This document shows positions 51,992 through 61,262 of a stretch of 64,000 nucleotides of DNA, piece after piece. How positions within the stretch are numbered: position 1 is the first letter of the stretch; every line of letters begins with the position of its first letter. Below the pieces are notes generated by a model, which was not told where the DNA came from, searched no databases, and saw nothing but the letters and a program-made list of their open reading frames with translations. This DNA comes from Micrococcales bacterium (GTDB lineage Bacteria; Actinomycetota; Actinomycetes; S36-B12; UBA10799), in contig JADJCR010000010.1 in the NCBI GenBank assembly GCA_016703125.1, positions 1 to 64,000 on the forward strand, written 5' to 3'. The position numbers were made by a program, and so were the translations under genes.

Positions 51992-53397
51992 CAGCCGACC
52001 GCTCCTTCCATCTGCATTTCGATGAGCCGGTTGAGTTCCAGCGCGTACTCCATGGGCAATTCGCGTGCGATCGGCTCGATGAACCCGCGCACGATCATGG
52101 CCATCGCCTCGTCCTCGGTGAGGCCGCGCGACATGAGGTAGAACAGTTGGTCCTCACCGACCTTCGACACCGTCGCCTCGTGGCCCATCGACACGTCGTC
52201 CTCGCGGATGTCGTTGTACGGGTAGGTGTCCGACCGGCTCTCGTCGTCGACGAGCAACGCGTCGCACTTGACGGTGGACTTCGCCCCCTTCGCGCCCGGG
52301 TTCACCTGGATGAGGCCGCGGTAGGAGGTCCGGCCACCGCCACGGGCCACGGACTTGGAGACGATGGTGGACGAGGTGTTGGGCGCGGCGTGCACCATCT
52401 TGGCGCCGGCGTCCTGGTGCTGATTCTCGCCCGCGAAAGCCACCGACAGCGTCTCCCCCTTGGCGTGCTCGCCCATCAGCCACACCGCCGGGTACTTCAT
52501 CGTGACTTTGGACCCGAGGTTGCCGTCGATCCACTCCATCGTCGCGCCCTGCTGCGCGATGGCGCGCTTGGTCACGAGGTTGTAGACGTTGGTCGACCAG
52601 TTCTGGATCGTCGTGTACCGGCAGCGGGCGTCCTTCTTCACGATGATCTCGACGACCGCGGAGTGCAGGGAATCCGTCGAGTAGATCGGCGCCGTGCAGC
52701 CCTCGACGTAGTGGACGTACGCGCCCTCGTCGACGATGATGAGCGTCCGCTCGAACTGGCCCATGTTCTCGGTGTTGATCCGGAAGTAGGCCTGCAGCGG
52801 GATCTCGACGTGGACGCCCTTGGGCACGTAGATGAAGGAACCGCCGGACCACACCGCGGTGTTCAGCGCGGAGAACTTGTTGTCCCCGGCCGGGATGACC
52901 GACCCGAAGTACTCCCGGAACAGGTCCTCGTGCTCGCGCAGGCCGGTGTCGGTGTCGAGGAAGATGACGCCCTGCTCCTCGAGGTCCTCACGGATCTTGT
53001 GGTAGACGACCTCGGACTCGTACTGGGCCGCCACCCCCGCGATCAGCCGCTGCTTCTCCGCCTCCGGGATGCCGAGCCGGTCGTAGGTGTTCTTGATGTC
53101 GGCGGGCAGTTCGTCCCAGGACGTCGCCTGCCTCTCCGTGGACCGCACGAAGTACTTGATGGTGTCGAAGTCGATGTGCGAAAGGTCCGCACCCCACGTG
53201 GGCATGGGCTTCTTCTCGAACAGCCGCAGGCCCTTCAGCCGCAGCTCCAACATCCACTCCGGCTCATTCTTCAGCGCTGAGATCTCGCGGACCACGTCTT
53301 CGTTGAGCCCACGCTTGGCCAACGCCCCAGCGGCGTCCGCATCGTGCCACCCGTATTCGTACCGCCCGAGGTCGGCCAGGTGATCCACATCAGTCAT
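51991..53397 (-). CDS. sufB: Fe-S assembly scaffold SufB
   Basis: This 468-residue main scaffold subunit is where the cluster is built. Strong blocks: PTWGADLSHIDFDTIKYFVR, GSFIYVPKGVHVEIPLQAYF, NTENMGQFERTLIIVDEGA, GCTAPIYSTDSLHSAVVEI, and KCDALLVDDESRSDTYPYND. Length is normal. ATG 53397 overlaps the sufR stop by ATGA, so it is co-translated with its regulator. Confidence 0.96.
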   Translation of the reverse strand: MTDVDHLADLGRYEYGWHDADAAGALAKRGLNEDVVREISALKNEPEWMLELRLKGLRLFEKKPMPTWGADLSHIDFDTIKYFVRSTERQATSWDELPADIKNTYDRLGIPEAEKQRLIAGVAAQYESEVVYHKIREDLEEQGVIFLDTDTGLREHEDLFREYFGSVIPAGDNKFSALNTAVWSGGSFIYVPKGVHVEIPLQAYFRINTENMGQFERTLIIVDEGAYVHYVEGCTAPIYSTDSLHSAVVEIIVKKDARCRYTTIQNWSTNVYNLVTKRAIAQQGATMEWIDGNLGSKVTMKYPAVWLMGEHAKGETLSVAFAGENQHQDAGAKMVHAAPNTSSTIVSKSVARGGGRTSYRGLIQVNPGAKGAKSTVKCDALLVDDESRSDTYPYNDIREDDVSMGHEATVSKVGEDQLFYLMSRGLTEDEAMAMIVRGFIEPIARELPMEYALELNRLIEMQMEGAVG

Positions 53398-54062
53398 GAG
53401 GAGATCCTTTCGGTTCGGACATGGCTCGCCGCCGGCGAGACCAAGCAGGTGCAGACCCCGTCGCCGTGGGCGATCGTGGCCAGTCGGGTGACGTTCGTGT
53501 CGAGCAGGCGTCCGAACGCGGCTGCTTCCGCGTCGCACAGCTGCGGGAACTCATGAGCCGCTTGCGAGACCGGGCAGTTGTGCTGGCACACCTGCATGGC
53601 GGTCGCCGGGCCGTCCTCGACAGAGGCAGCGTAACCGTCGCGGGTCAGCAGTTCCGCCAGCCGGCGTGCGCGCTGCAGCGGATCGGCGATGGCGTCCAGG
53701 TGCGGCCGGTAGCGGGCCTCGAGTTCGGCGGCGCGGCGCTGCGCGAACTCGTCGAGCGCGCCCGGATCGACCTGCCGCATGAACCGCATCGCGCTGACGG
53801 CCAGGTCGTCGTAGGCCTGCTCGAAGCGACGCCGACCGGACTCGGTCAATGAGTAGATGCGAGCTGGGCGACCACGCCGTCGGCCCGGCCGCGGGCCGAA
53901 CGCCGGCCGGTCCCCACCCACCACGTCGCCGGAGTCCGCCAGGGCGTCCAAGTGCTTTCGCACGGCTGCTGCTGAGATGCCCAGTCGCGTCGACAACCCC
54001 GCTGCAGACGCCGGACCGTCGACGAGCAGACTGCGCGCCACACGTTCCCGACCTGATTTCAC
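53394..54062 (-). CDS. sufR: SufR-type Fe-S-sensing repressor
   Basis: This 222-residue DeoR/ArsR-like winged-helix regulator is the first gene of the suf operon. The HTH is ASAAGLSTRLGISAAAVRKH followed by GRRRGRPARIYSLTESGR. The C-terminal part has MQVCQHNCPVSQAA, FPQLCDAE and VCTCLV, cysteines suited to bind the Fe-S cluster it senses. GTG 54062 overlaps a CAAC-N6-GTTG palindrome, so holo-SufR probably represses its own operon when clusters are plentiful. Confidence 0.92.
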   Translation of the reverse strand: MKSGRERVARSLLVDGPASAAGLSTRLGISAAAVRKHLDALADSGDVVGGDRPAFGPRPGRRRGRPARIYSLTESGRRRFEQAYDDLAVSAMRFMRQVDPGALDEFAQRRAAELEARYRPHLDAIADPLQRARRLAELLTRDGYAASVEDGPATAMQVCQHNCPVSQAAHEFPQLCDAEAAAFGRLLDTNVTRLATIAHGDGVCTCLVSPAASHVRTERISS

Positions 54063-54075
54063 AACTCCATTGTTG
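54062..54075. promoter_or_regulatory. SufR operator candidate CAAC-N6-GTTG
   Basis: CAAC (54062-54065), spacer TCCATT, GTTG (54072-54075) form the inverted repeat reported for cyanobacterial SufR. It abuts the sufR start codon on the minus strand. Binding there would block transcription or early translation of the whole suf operon. Confidence 0.55.
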
Positions 54076-54290
54076 CGTAAATCATCTGCGCCGCAAGAGC
54101 CGGGTCGCGGATCACGCCCAGCGCGAACGGAGGCCCGAAGCCGACTGTCCGGATTTGGATTGGGACTTTCCGACACGCCGGGGAAGTCGGCGTTCGTGCG
54201 GCGTGTCGCGTCCGCGGGCGTTGAACACCAATTGGATCCAGGCAAGCCCCTGCGGTTGCGAGGTCCCCGGCACTCCCCCAACGTTGAATC

Positions 54291-54749
54291 ATGGCCCGCT
54301 ACCGGACGACCGTGGATTCCACCGCGCCCGCCGCCGACGTGTTCGACTACCTCGCCGACTTCGCGTCGGTGGCACTCTGGGATCCCGGCGTGCGCAGCGC
54401 CGAACTCATCAGCGGCACACCCGGAACCACCGGAGCCTGGTACCGCGTCGTGGCCGGGTTCCTCGGCCGCGCCATACCCCTGGACTACGAGATCCTCGCC
54501 GCGGAGCCGCCCACGGGGCAGTACGCAGGCCGGGTGGAGCTCGAAGCGCACACTGCGGACTTCCGCTCCCACGACGTCATCAGCGTCCAGCCCACCGGCA
54601 CCGGCTGCCGCGTGACCTACGACGCGGACCTGGCACTCAAAGGACTTCGCCGTCCCTTCGATCCCGTGTTGCGCATCGCGTTCACGGTCATCGGCGAGCG
54701 CGCCCGGCGTGGGTTGGCCGCAGCAGTGCTGCTGCAGCGCGCGGCATGA
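54291..54749 (+). CDS. SRPBCC (polyketide cyclase-like) protein
   Basis: This 152-residue START/Bet v1-like protein likely binds a hydrophobic ligand. The N-terminal RYRTTVDSTAPAADVFDYLADFASVALWD and later VELEAHTADFRSHDVISVQPTG follow the SRPBCC pattern in blocks. No catalytic motif is evident. It overlaps the following SDR gene by ATGA. Divergent from the suf operon by about 230 bases. Confidence 0.8.
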   Translation: MARYRTTVDSTAPAADVFDYLADFASVALWDPGVRSAELISGTPGTTGAWYRVVAGFLGRAIPLDYEILAAEPPTGQYAGRVELEAHTADFRSHDVISVQPTGTGCRVTYDADLALKGLRRPFDPVLRIAFTVIGERARRGLAAAVLLQRAA

Positions 54750-55678
54750 AGGCCGAACACCTGGTCGATGCCGCCCTCGAGTTCAGTGTGGTGGGCAGTT
54801 TCAGCCGCATCGGGTACGCGGTCCGGTCGCGGCTCGCCGGGTGGGACACCCCCACCGGACTGGCCGGGAGGCGCGTACTTCTGACCGGTGGGACGAGCGG
54901 GGTGGGCCTCGCCGCGGCACGCACGCTCACGGGACTTGGCGCCCAGGTGGCGATCACCGGGCGCTCCCGGGCGCGGCTCGACGGCGCGGCCCGTGAGATC
55001 GCTGCGCACGGCGAGGACCCGATCACGCTGGTGGCCGACTCCGCGGATCTGCAGCAACTGCCCTCGATGTTCGACGCCGCGGTGTCCGGTCTCGGCGGCC
55101 TCGACGTCGTGATCAACAACGCGGGGGCGCTCACCCACGAGTACTCGCGCAGCCCGCAAGGTTTCGAAACCACCTACGCGGTGCATGTCTTGGCTCCGTT
55201 CCTGCTGACGCGGTTGGCCGTGCCGGTGGTGGGTCCGCAGGGACGTGTCATCACGGTGTCGTCCGGAGGCATGTACAGCCAGAGTCTGCACCCGGACATG
55301 CAATGCGGGCCCGAGGGCTTCGACGGGGTGACCGCCTACGCGAAGGCCAAGCGGGCCCAGGTCGCCCTCAACCAGGAATGGGCCCGCCGCCACCCGGCGG
55401 GACCGACGTTCGCCGCGATGCATCCCGGGTGGGCGGACACACCGGGCGTGCGCACCTCCCTGCCGACGTTCCGACGCGTCACCGGACCGGTCCTGCGCAC
55501 GCCTGAGCAGGGCGCGGACACCATGGTCTGGCTGGCCTCGGCGGACGTCCCGAGCGGTGGGTTCTGGCTCGACCGGCGACGCCGCGCGGTGGTGCGTCTG
55601 CCCAGGACCAGTCACACCGCCCACGACGCCGAGGCCCTGTTCGAAGTGGTGTCGGAGCAGGTCGCATCGGCCGTCTGA
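54746..55678 (+). CDS. SDR family dehydrogenase (DHRS12/13-like)
   Basis: This 310-residue short-chain dehydrogenase has an N-terminal extension of about 40 residues. The cofactor motif is LLTGGTSGVGLAAART, NNAGALTHEY follows, the Ser is in VITVSSGGMYSQ, and the catalytic pair is Tyr-x-x-x-Lys in VTAYAKAKRAQV. The layout is like DHRS12/retinol dehydrogenase-type proteins acting on lipids. Co-translated with the SRPBCC gene; a shared hydrophobic substrate is inferred. Confidence 0.85.
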   Translation: MKAEHLVDAALEFSVVGSFSRIGYAVRSRLAGWDTPTGLAGRRVLLTGGTSGVGLAAARTLTGLGAQVAITGRSRARLDGAAREIAAHGEDPITLVADSADLQQLPSMFDAAVSGLGGLDVVINNAGALTHEYSRSPQGFETTYAVHVLAPFLLTRLAVPVVGPQGRVITVSSGGMYSQSLHPDMQCGPEGFDGVTAYAKAKRAQVALNQEWARRHPAGPTFAAMHPGWADTPGVRTSLPTFRRVTGPVLRTPEQGADTMVWLASADVPSGGFWLDRRRRAVVRLPRTSHTAHDAEALFEVVSEQVASAV

Positions 55679-55691
55679 CCCGCGGCCTACC

Positions 55692-56594
55692 ATGGCCTGT
55701 GTGAACGCCGTCGAGATCGCGGACCTCACGGTGTCTTACACCGGCAGGCGCGCTGTGGACGAGCTGTCGCTGACCGTCCCGGCCGGCACCACGTGCGTGG
55801 TGCTCGGGCCCAACGGCGCCGGTAAGACGACCACCCTGAGCGTCCTACTGGGTCTGCGCGGGCCGGATTCCGGAACCGTCAGCGTGCTCGGGTCTGCGCC
55901 ACACGACCCCGCCCAGCGCAGCCGTATCGGCGTGGTGCTGCAGGACGGGGGCCTGCCGGTCGCGGCGACTCCGGCCGCCATCGTCAAGCACTTCGCCTCG
56001 CTGTACGCCGATCCGCTACCCCTTCCCTCGCTCGTCGAGCGACTCGGTCTGGCCGACCTGGACCGCCCCTACCGTCGTCTGTCCGGCGGCGAGCAACAGC
56101 GGGTGAAGATCGCGGTGGCCCTCGTCGGCAGGCCCCGGCTGCTGATCATGGATGAACCCACCACCGGCATGGATCCCGCCGCCCGCCGCGTCTTCTGGAC
56201 CCTGCTGGACGAGATCCGCGACCAGGGAGTCACCACGCTGCTGACCACTCACCAGCCGGACGAGGTGAGCACCCGTGCCGACCAGATCGTCGTCATCCAT
56301 CAGGGCACGGTGATCGCGAACGCCCCCCCGGCTGCGCTCATCGGGAGCGCACCGGTGTGGTTCACGTGCGCCCGGCACCTCGATCTGTCCAGTCTGCGGG
56401 CCGTCCTCGGCGAGGGTTACGACGTGGCCGAGGTGGAGCCCGGTCGCTACCGGGTGAATGGCGATGTGGGCGTCGCCCAGATATCCGCCATCAACTCCTG
56501 GGTCGCCGGGCACGGCGACGGCAACGGCGAGGTCACCGTCGTGCGGACTCTGGAGGAGGCTTACTTGGAGATGACGGGGGGCGTGGCATGGTGA
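55692..56594 (+). CDS. ABC-2 type exporter ATP-binding protein
   Basis: This 300-residue ATPase has Walker A GPNGAGKTTTLSVLLGL, signature LSGGEQQRVKIAVAL, Walker B LLIMDEPTTGMD and a C-terminal domain of the drug-exporter type. ATG 55692 is used, with a GTG three codons on. It overlaps the permease start by seven bases. The pair precedes ctaA, as Rv1457c-1458c do next to Rv1456c in M. tuberculosis; a role in oxidase or heme-related export is only suspected. Confidence 0.9.
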   Translation: MACVNAVEIADLTVSYTGRRAVDELSLTVPAGTTCVVLGPNGAGKTTTLSVLLGLRGPDSGTVSVLGSAPHDPAQRSRIGVVLQDGGLPVAATPAAIVKHFASLYADPLPLPSLVERLGLADLDRPYRRLSGGEQQRVKIAVALVGRPRLLIMDEPTTGMDPAARRVFWTLLDEIRDQGVTTLLTTHQPDEVSTRADQIVVIHQGTVIANAPPAALIGSAPVWFTCARHLDLSSLRAVLGEGYDVAEVEPGRYRVNGDVGVAQISAINSWVAGHGDGNGEVTVVRTLEEAYLEMTGGVAW

Positions 56595-57337
56595 TCCTGG
56601 ATCTCAGCCACGGCACGGCGCCCGCCACCATGCCGCAGCGGGTGGGGCGGCAGGCCCGGTTCGACCTCGGCAACGCGCTGCGCAACGGCGAGAACCTGCT
56701 GCTCACGCTGGTCATCCCCATCGGTGTGCTGATCCTCACGCTCAAGAGCCCGCTGTCCGGCGATCGCACCGCGGGCCAGGCGCTGGTCGGGGCGGCCAGC
56801 CTGGCGGTGCTGGCAACCGCATTCACCTCCCAGGCCATCGGCACCGGATTCGACCGCCGCTACGGTGTCCTGCGGATGCTGGGGCTGTCCCCGCTGGGCG
56901 CCCGCGGGCTGCTGGTGGCGCGCACCCTGGTCAGCCTGCTGATCATCGCGGTGCAGATCACGATCCTGACCGCGCTCACCTGGTGGCTGGGGGGATGGTC
57001 CCCCGACGATCCGGCGCGGATCCTGCAGGCCGTCGTCGCCGTCCTGGTGGCCGTCTGGGCGTTCACCGCGTGGGCACTGCTCATCGCAGGCACGCTGCGC
57101 GCAGAAGCCACCCTGGCCGTGGCTAATGCGGTGTTCCTGATCCTCATGTTCGCCGGTGGGCTGGCGATTCCGGCCGAGGACCTGCCCTGGGCCACGATGG
57201 CCGACTGGTTGCCCACCGGCGCCCTGGTCGCAGCGATGAGTTCGGCGGTGCCCGCGTGGGGCCCGCTTGCGGTACTGGTCGCGTGGGCGGTGGCAGGCAC
57301 CGCCCTGGCCACGAGGTTCTTCCGATGGGAGAGCTGA
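56588..57337 (+). CDS. ABC-2 type exporter permease
   Basis: This 249-residue membrane protein has six helices. Landmarks include NGENLLLTLVIPIGVLIL at the first helix, GFDRRYGVLRMLGLSPLGAR in the cytoplasmic coupling loop, and MFAGGLAIPAEDLPWATMAD near the exit. It belongs to the daunorubicin-exporter-like family. It pairs with the preceding ATPase and is followed by ctaA after 51 bases. Confidence 0.88.
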   Translation: MVILDLSHGTAPATMPQRVGRQARFDLGNALRNGENLLLTLVIPIGVLILTLKSPLSGDRTAGQALVGAASLAVLATAFTSQAIGTGFDRRYGVLRMLGLSPLGARGLLVARTLVSLLIIAVQITILTALTWWLGGWSPDDPARILQAVVAVLVAVWAFTAWALLIAGTLRAEATLAVANAVFLILMFAGGLAIPAEDLPWATMADWLPTGALVAAMSSAVPAWGPLAVLVAWAVAGTALATRFFRWES

Positions 57338-57388
57338 CCCCACGGCCCTCCGCAAGCCCACAATGCGTCGCGGCGTAGGCTCGCTGAT

Positions 57389-58344
57389 GTGGCAGTAGAC
57401 ACCGCAGCCGACCCCGTCGATCTGCCTGTCGCCGGTGTCGCTCCCCGCTGGTTGCAGGGGATCTTCTGGGCGAATCTCGTGGCGCAGGTGGGCATCGTCA
57501 TCACCGGCGGGATCGTCCGTGTGACCGGCTCCGGCCTGGGGTGCCCCACCTGGCCCGAATGCGTCGACGGTTCCATCACGCCCACCTCCGCGCAGACCGA
57601 GCGATGGCACAAGTACGTCGAGTTCGGCAACCGGACCCTCACCGGCGTGCTGCTGATCCTGGCGCTTGCGGCCATCATTGGCGCGATCGCGTGGCGCCGG
57701 CAGGGTGCCGGCCGCCCGTGGGTCATGTGGCTGGCCGCCGCCCCTCTGATCGGGACCCTCGCGCAGGCCGTCCTGGGCGGCGTGACGGTGCTCGTCGAAC
57801 TGCATCCCATGGCCGTGGCCAGTCACCTGCTGCTGTCCATGGTGGTGATCGCCGGCTGCGTGGCACTCGTGCAGTTCGCCGGTGAGCCGGAAGACCCTCC
57901 GGGCGAACCGGTGACCCGGCCGACCACCCGGCTGATCGGCAACGCGCTCATCGCGGTCACCGCGGTGATCATCATCATGGGCACCGTCGTCACGGGATCC
58001 GGGCCGCACGCCGGTGACGCGCAGACTGTGCGCCTGGACCTCGACCCCGCCTGGTCAGCTGGTTGCACGCCGACGTCGTGTGGCTGTTCATCGGATTGCT
58101 CGTCGGCATGCTGGCCCTGCTCCATGTGGACTCCGCGCCACCGGTAGCCCGCCGGCGCGCCTGGTGGGTCGCGGCATTCGCGGTGCTGCAAGCGGGCATC
58201 GGCTACGTCCAGTACTTCACCGGCCTGCCCTGGGTCATCGTGACCGTGCACCTGCTCGGCGCGTGCCTGGTCTGGGTCGCCGTGTGGCGGCTGCGCCTCA
58301 GCCTGACGCAGCGAGGAAATCCGCTGCTTGCGCCTCGGGCATGA
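57389..58344 (+). CDS. ctaA: Heme A synthase (COX15/CtaA), one-base frameshift
   Basis: This would oxidise heme O to heme A for cytochrome oxidase. It is a membrane protein of about 318 residues in eight helices. The first half has GGIVRVTGSGLGCPTWPECV, HKYVEFGNRTLTG (heme-ligand His), LGGVTVLVELHP, and VVTGSGPHAGD. A C is missing in the CCCC run near 58048-58051. With CCCCC the protein continues as RLVSWLHADVVWLFIGLL and GIGYVQYFTGLPWVIVTVH. The span is 3n+2, as expected. It overlaps the convergent gene by 47 bases. Confidence 0.9.
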
Positions 58345-59149
58345 CCCACTGACGCACAGCATGCGCGTAGGCCTGCGCCGCGCGGGGTTCGGCGCGCAGG
58401 AAGAGGTCGGCAGACGTCGCCTGGAGTTCCAGCAGTTTCCACCGGCCGGCGTCCTCGACCAGATCCACCCGGGCGTACAGAAGGCCGTCACCACCTGCGG
58501 CAGTACCCGCAAATGCCAGGGCCTGGCGCGCGAGTTCGGCATCCGGGGTGAACGCCGACGGTTCTGGGCCCTGCCAGGTGACGGCGTGGGAGACCCGGCC
58601 GGCCAATAGCACCATGCCGACCCGGGCACTGGCCACGGCGCCGGACCGGATCATCGCCACCGTCCCGCCCGCCGCTATCGCCGCCGCCGCTGCCGCCGCC
58701 GCGACCGGCCCCTCGTGCGACGTTGCCTCCATGGGGTCACACGTCGCCGCGCACACCTGGCACTCGGCCCACCCGAGTCCCGCGACAGCCTCAGCGCACT
58801 CCTGCTCGGTATCGCCGGGTTCGAACCACACCGTGTCCACCACCGGCACCCCTCGACCAGGGAGGTCGCGCAGGTAGGTCCGGTCGGTGTTGCGCACCAG
58901 CGTGAGGGCGGCGTTGGCCAACCTGGTGTGCTCCTCCACGTTGCGGGCCCACCGCAGGAACTCCGGGCGTCGCCGCCCCACGTCATGCGGCGACCCCACG
59001 AGGACCAGGTCGGCGTCCGCCCATTGGAAGCCGGCGTCCCACGGCACCGGGTGGACGTCGAGTCCGGCGTGGTCCAGCGCGGGCAGGGCAGCAATGAGAT
59101 CCGGGTCGGTGCCCGGATCGGCGGTGATATAGGCCACCTGCGGGCGCAT
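58298..59149 (-). CDS. ATP-grasp-like protein beside ctaB
   Basis: This 283-residue protein starts MRPQVAYITADPGTDPDLIA and has ADLVLVGSPHDVG, RNTDRTYLRDL, and a C-terminal block LLYARVDLVEDAGRWKLLEL plus QATSADLFL that resembles the metal- and ATP-binding end of ATP-grasp ligases. An Ala-rich run (AAAAAAAAIAAGG) sits in the middle. Joined to ctaB by TGATG, so it is translated with heme O synthase. Substrate unknown; it may be unrelated to heme. Confidence 0.65.
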   Translation of the reverse strand: MRPQVAYITADPGTDPDLIAALPALDHAGLDVHPVPWDAGFQWADADLVLVGSPHDVGRRRPEFLRWARNVEEHTRLANAALTLVRNTDRTYLRDLPGRGVPVVDTVWFEPGDTEQECAEAVAGLGWAECQVCAATCDPMEATSHEGPVAAAAAAAAIAAGGTVAMIRSGAVASARVGMVLLAGRVSHAVTWQGPEPSAFTPDAELARQALAFAGTAAGGDGLLYARVDLVEDAGRWKLLELQATSADLFLRAEPRAAQAYAHAVRQWVMPEAQAADFLAASG

Positions 59150-60060
59150 CAGCCCAAGAGCAACGGGTCGAGTGCCACGGCCAGGAACAGCAGCGCGAGG
59201 TAGGTGATCGACCAGTGGAACAGGCGCATCGGCTTCGGGTCCGCACCGGCCCGCGTCCGCCGCCGCAACACCAGCGCCTCCCAGATGAACACCAGCCCCA
59301 GCAGTAACGCGCCGACGCTGTAGATCCAGCCCATGGGGGCGATGGGGACCAGGGCCAGGCTGGCCAGCACGGTCGCGATGGAGTACCAGAGGATCTGATC
59401 GGCAACGTGGCGCTGATCGGCGACGACCGGCAGCATCGGGACCCCGGCACTTCCGTAGTCGTCCCGGAACCGCAGCGACAACGGCCAGTAGTGCGGCGGG
59501 GTCCACAAGAAGATCACCAGAAACAGGATCCACGGCGTCCACGACAGGTCTCCGGTGACTGCCGCCCAGCCGATGAGCACCGGGAAACACCCGGCGGCAC
59601 CACCCCACACGATGTTCTGCGAGGTGCGCCGCTTGAGAACCATGGTGTAGCCGACGACGTAGAGGAAGATCGCCAGGCCGGCCAGCCCGGCCGCCAGAAG
59701 GTTCGTCGTCCACGCCAGCCAGAGCATGCTCAGTGCGCTGAGGGCGCTGCCGAAGGTCCATCCAGCGGCCGGGGAAATCCGTCCGGTCACCATCGGGCGG
59801 GCGCTGGTGCGCTTCATCACCGAGTCGATGTCCCGGTCGTACACGCTGTTCATCGCGTTGGCGCCCCCGGCGGCCAGGGCACCGCCGAGCAGTGTGGCCA
59901 GAAGCGTCCCCACCGGTGGCAGACCCCTGGCGGCGAGCACCATCGCGGGGACGGTCGTGACGAGCAGGAGTTCGATGATCCGCGGCTTGGTCAGAGCCAG
60001 GTAGGCACGCCACGTGCTGCTGCGAGTCCCTTCCGGGGTCTCGACATGAGCGCTGGCCAC
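59149..60060 (-). CDS. ctaB: Protoheme IX farnesyltransferase (heme O synthase)
   Basis: This 303-residue UbiA-family prenyltransferase adds farnesyl to heme b. Asp-rich motif 1 is GANAMNSVYDRDIDSVMKRT and the second is RFRDDYGSAGVPMLP; TPPHYWPLSLRF is diagnostic of heme O synthase. About nine helices. GTG 60060 is chosen since upstream codons are unlike the family. It is divergent from an esterase gene, with tkt and tal beyond, as in mycobacteria. Confidence 0.93.
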   Translation of the reverse strand: MASAHVETPEGTRSSTWRAYLALTKPRIIELLLVTTVPAMVLAARGLPPVGTLLATLLGGALAAGGANAMNSVYDRDIDSVMKRTSARPMVTGRISPAAGWTFGSALSALSMLWLAWTTNLLAAGLAGLAIFLYVVGYTMVLKRRTSQNIVWGGAAGCFPVLIGWAAVTGDLSWTPWILFLVIFLWTPPHYWPLSLRFRDDYGSAGVPMLPVVADQRHVADQILWYSIATVLASLALVPIAPMGWIYSVGALLLGLVFIWEALVLRRRTRAGADPKPMRLFHWSITYLALLFLAVALDPLLLG

Positions 60061-60156
60061 CTCAGCAGAGTACCGCGCCCGGCGGCCCGGCCCGATACCC
60101 CAGACCCTCAACAGCGTCCGACAGCGGACCAGGACCGTGTCGGGCACAGTAGGGGG

Positions 60157-61206
60157 GTGTCCGAGCCGTTGCACCTCACCCCGACCCATCGCCTGATCCG
60201 CCGCGCGTTCGCCATGCCCCCATCGCTCATCGAGCGCCTAGTGGGCCCTCCCGCTCAGATCGAGGGCCGCACGGTCGCCCCTGCCGTGAACCTGGTGCTG
60301 GGGATGGCGCGGCGCGGCCTGGCGACGACCGGCAACGGAGACGACGTGGCGCAGCGACGCCGCGACATCCGTCGCTCCACGTCATTGATGCTTCCGCGAC
60401 TGCACGGCGTGCGCGTCCTCGACCGCCGCGTTCCAGGGCCGGCGGGCCCGATCCCCGTGCGCGTGTACCGCAGCCACCGCACCATCGGACCGGCGCCGGT
60501 CATCGTGTACTACCACGGCGGCGGCTGGGCGGTCGGAGACCTCGACACTCACGACGGATCCTGCCGGATGCTCGCACGGCATTCGGGCTGCGTGGTGGTC
60601 TCTGTGGCGTATCGCCTCGCCCCCGAACACCCGTTCCCGGCGCCACTGGACGACGCCGTCGCCGCCTTCGGCTACGTGCACTCGCACCCGCAGGAGTTCG
60701 CCGCGATCCCCGGGGCGGTCGCGGTGATGGGCGACAGCGCCGGCGGCAATCTGGCGGCAGCGGTGTGTGTGGTGACCCGCGAGACCGGGCCCACGCCGAT
60801 CGCGCAGTCACTGGTGTACCCGGCTACCGACCTGCGCATGGGGATGCCCTCGATCGAGACGTTCGCGGAGGGTTTCCTGCTGGGTAAGGCGGACATGCTG
60901 TGGTACCGCGAGCAGTACCTCAGCGAGCCCTCGCAGGTGCTCGACCCACGGGTCTCGCCGCTGCTGGCCGACAGCCCCGGCGACCTACCGCCCGCACGGA
61001 TCTGGACGGCCGGCTTCGATCCGCTGCGCGACGAAGGCATGGCCTACGCCCAGCGGCTGACCGAAGCGGGCGTCGACTGTGCGGCGGTGTGCATGGACGA
61101 CCAGATCCACGGCTTCTTCGGTATGGGTCTGATCCCAGGGGGCATGGGGATGATCGAAGACGTCTGCCGCACGACCGGCGAAATCGTGCACGCGTCCGTG
61201 CAGTGA
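60157..61206 (+). CDS. Alpha/beta hydrolase, HSL-type esterase
   Basis: This 349-residue esterase/lipase of the hormone-sensitive lipase family has oxyanion YYHGGGWAVGD, nucleophile MGDSAGGNLAAA, Asp in TAGFDPLRDEG and His in QIHGFFGMG. AYRLAPEHPFPAPLDD is conserved. GTG 60157 follows AGGGGG. An N-terminal cap of about 60 residues is present. Substrate is probably a short- or medium-chain ester; not tied to the neighbouring central-carbon genes by sequence. Confidence 0.9.
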   Translation: MSEPLHLTPTHRLIRRAFAMPPSLIERLVGPPAQIEGRTVAPAVNLVLGMARRGLATTGNGDDVAQRRRDIRRSTSLMLPRLHGVRVLDRRVPGPAGPIPVRVYRSHRTIGPAPVIVYYHGGGWAVGDLDTHDGSCRMLARHSGCVVVSVAYRLAPEHPFPAPLDDAVAAFGYVHSHPQEFAAIPGAVAVMGDSAGGNLAAAVCVVTRETGPTPIAQSLVYPATDLRMGMPSIETFAEGFLLGKADMLWYREQYLSEPSQVLDPRVSPLLADSPGDLPPARIWTAGFDPLRDEGMAYAQRLTEAGVDCAAVCMDDQIHGFFGMGLIPGGMGMIEDVCRTTGEIVHASVQ

Positions 61207-61262
61207 CTCGGCCCCGGCTCAGCCGGTACGCTCAGGCCCGGGCATAGCGAAAGGACACGCAG

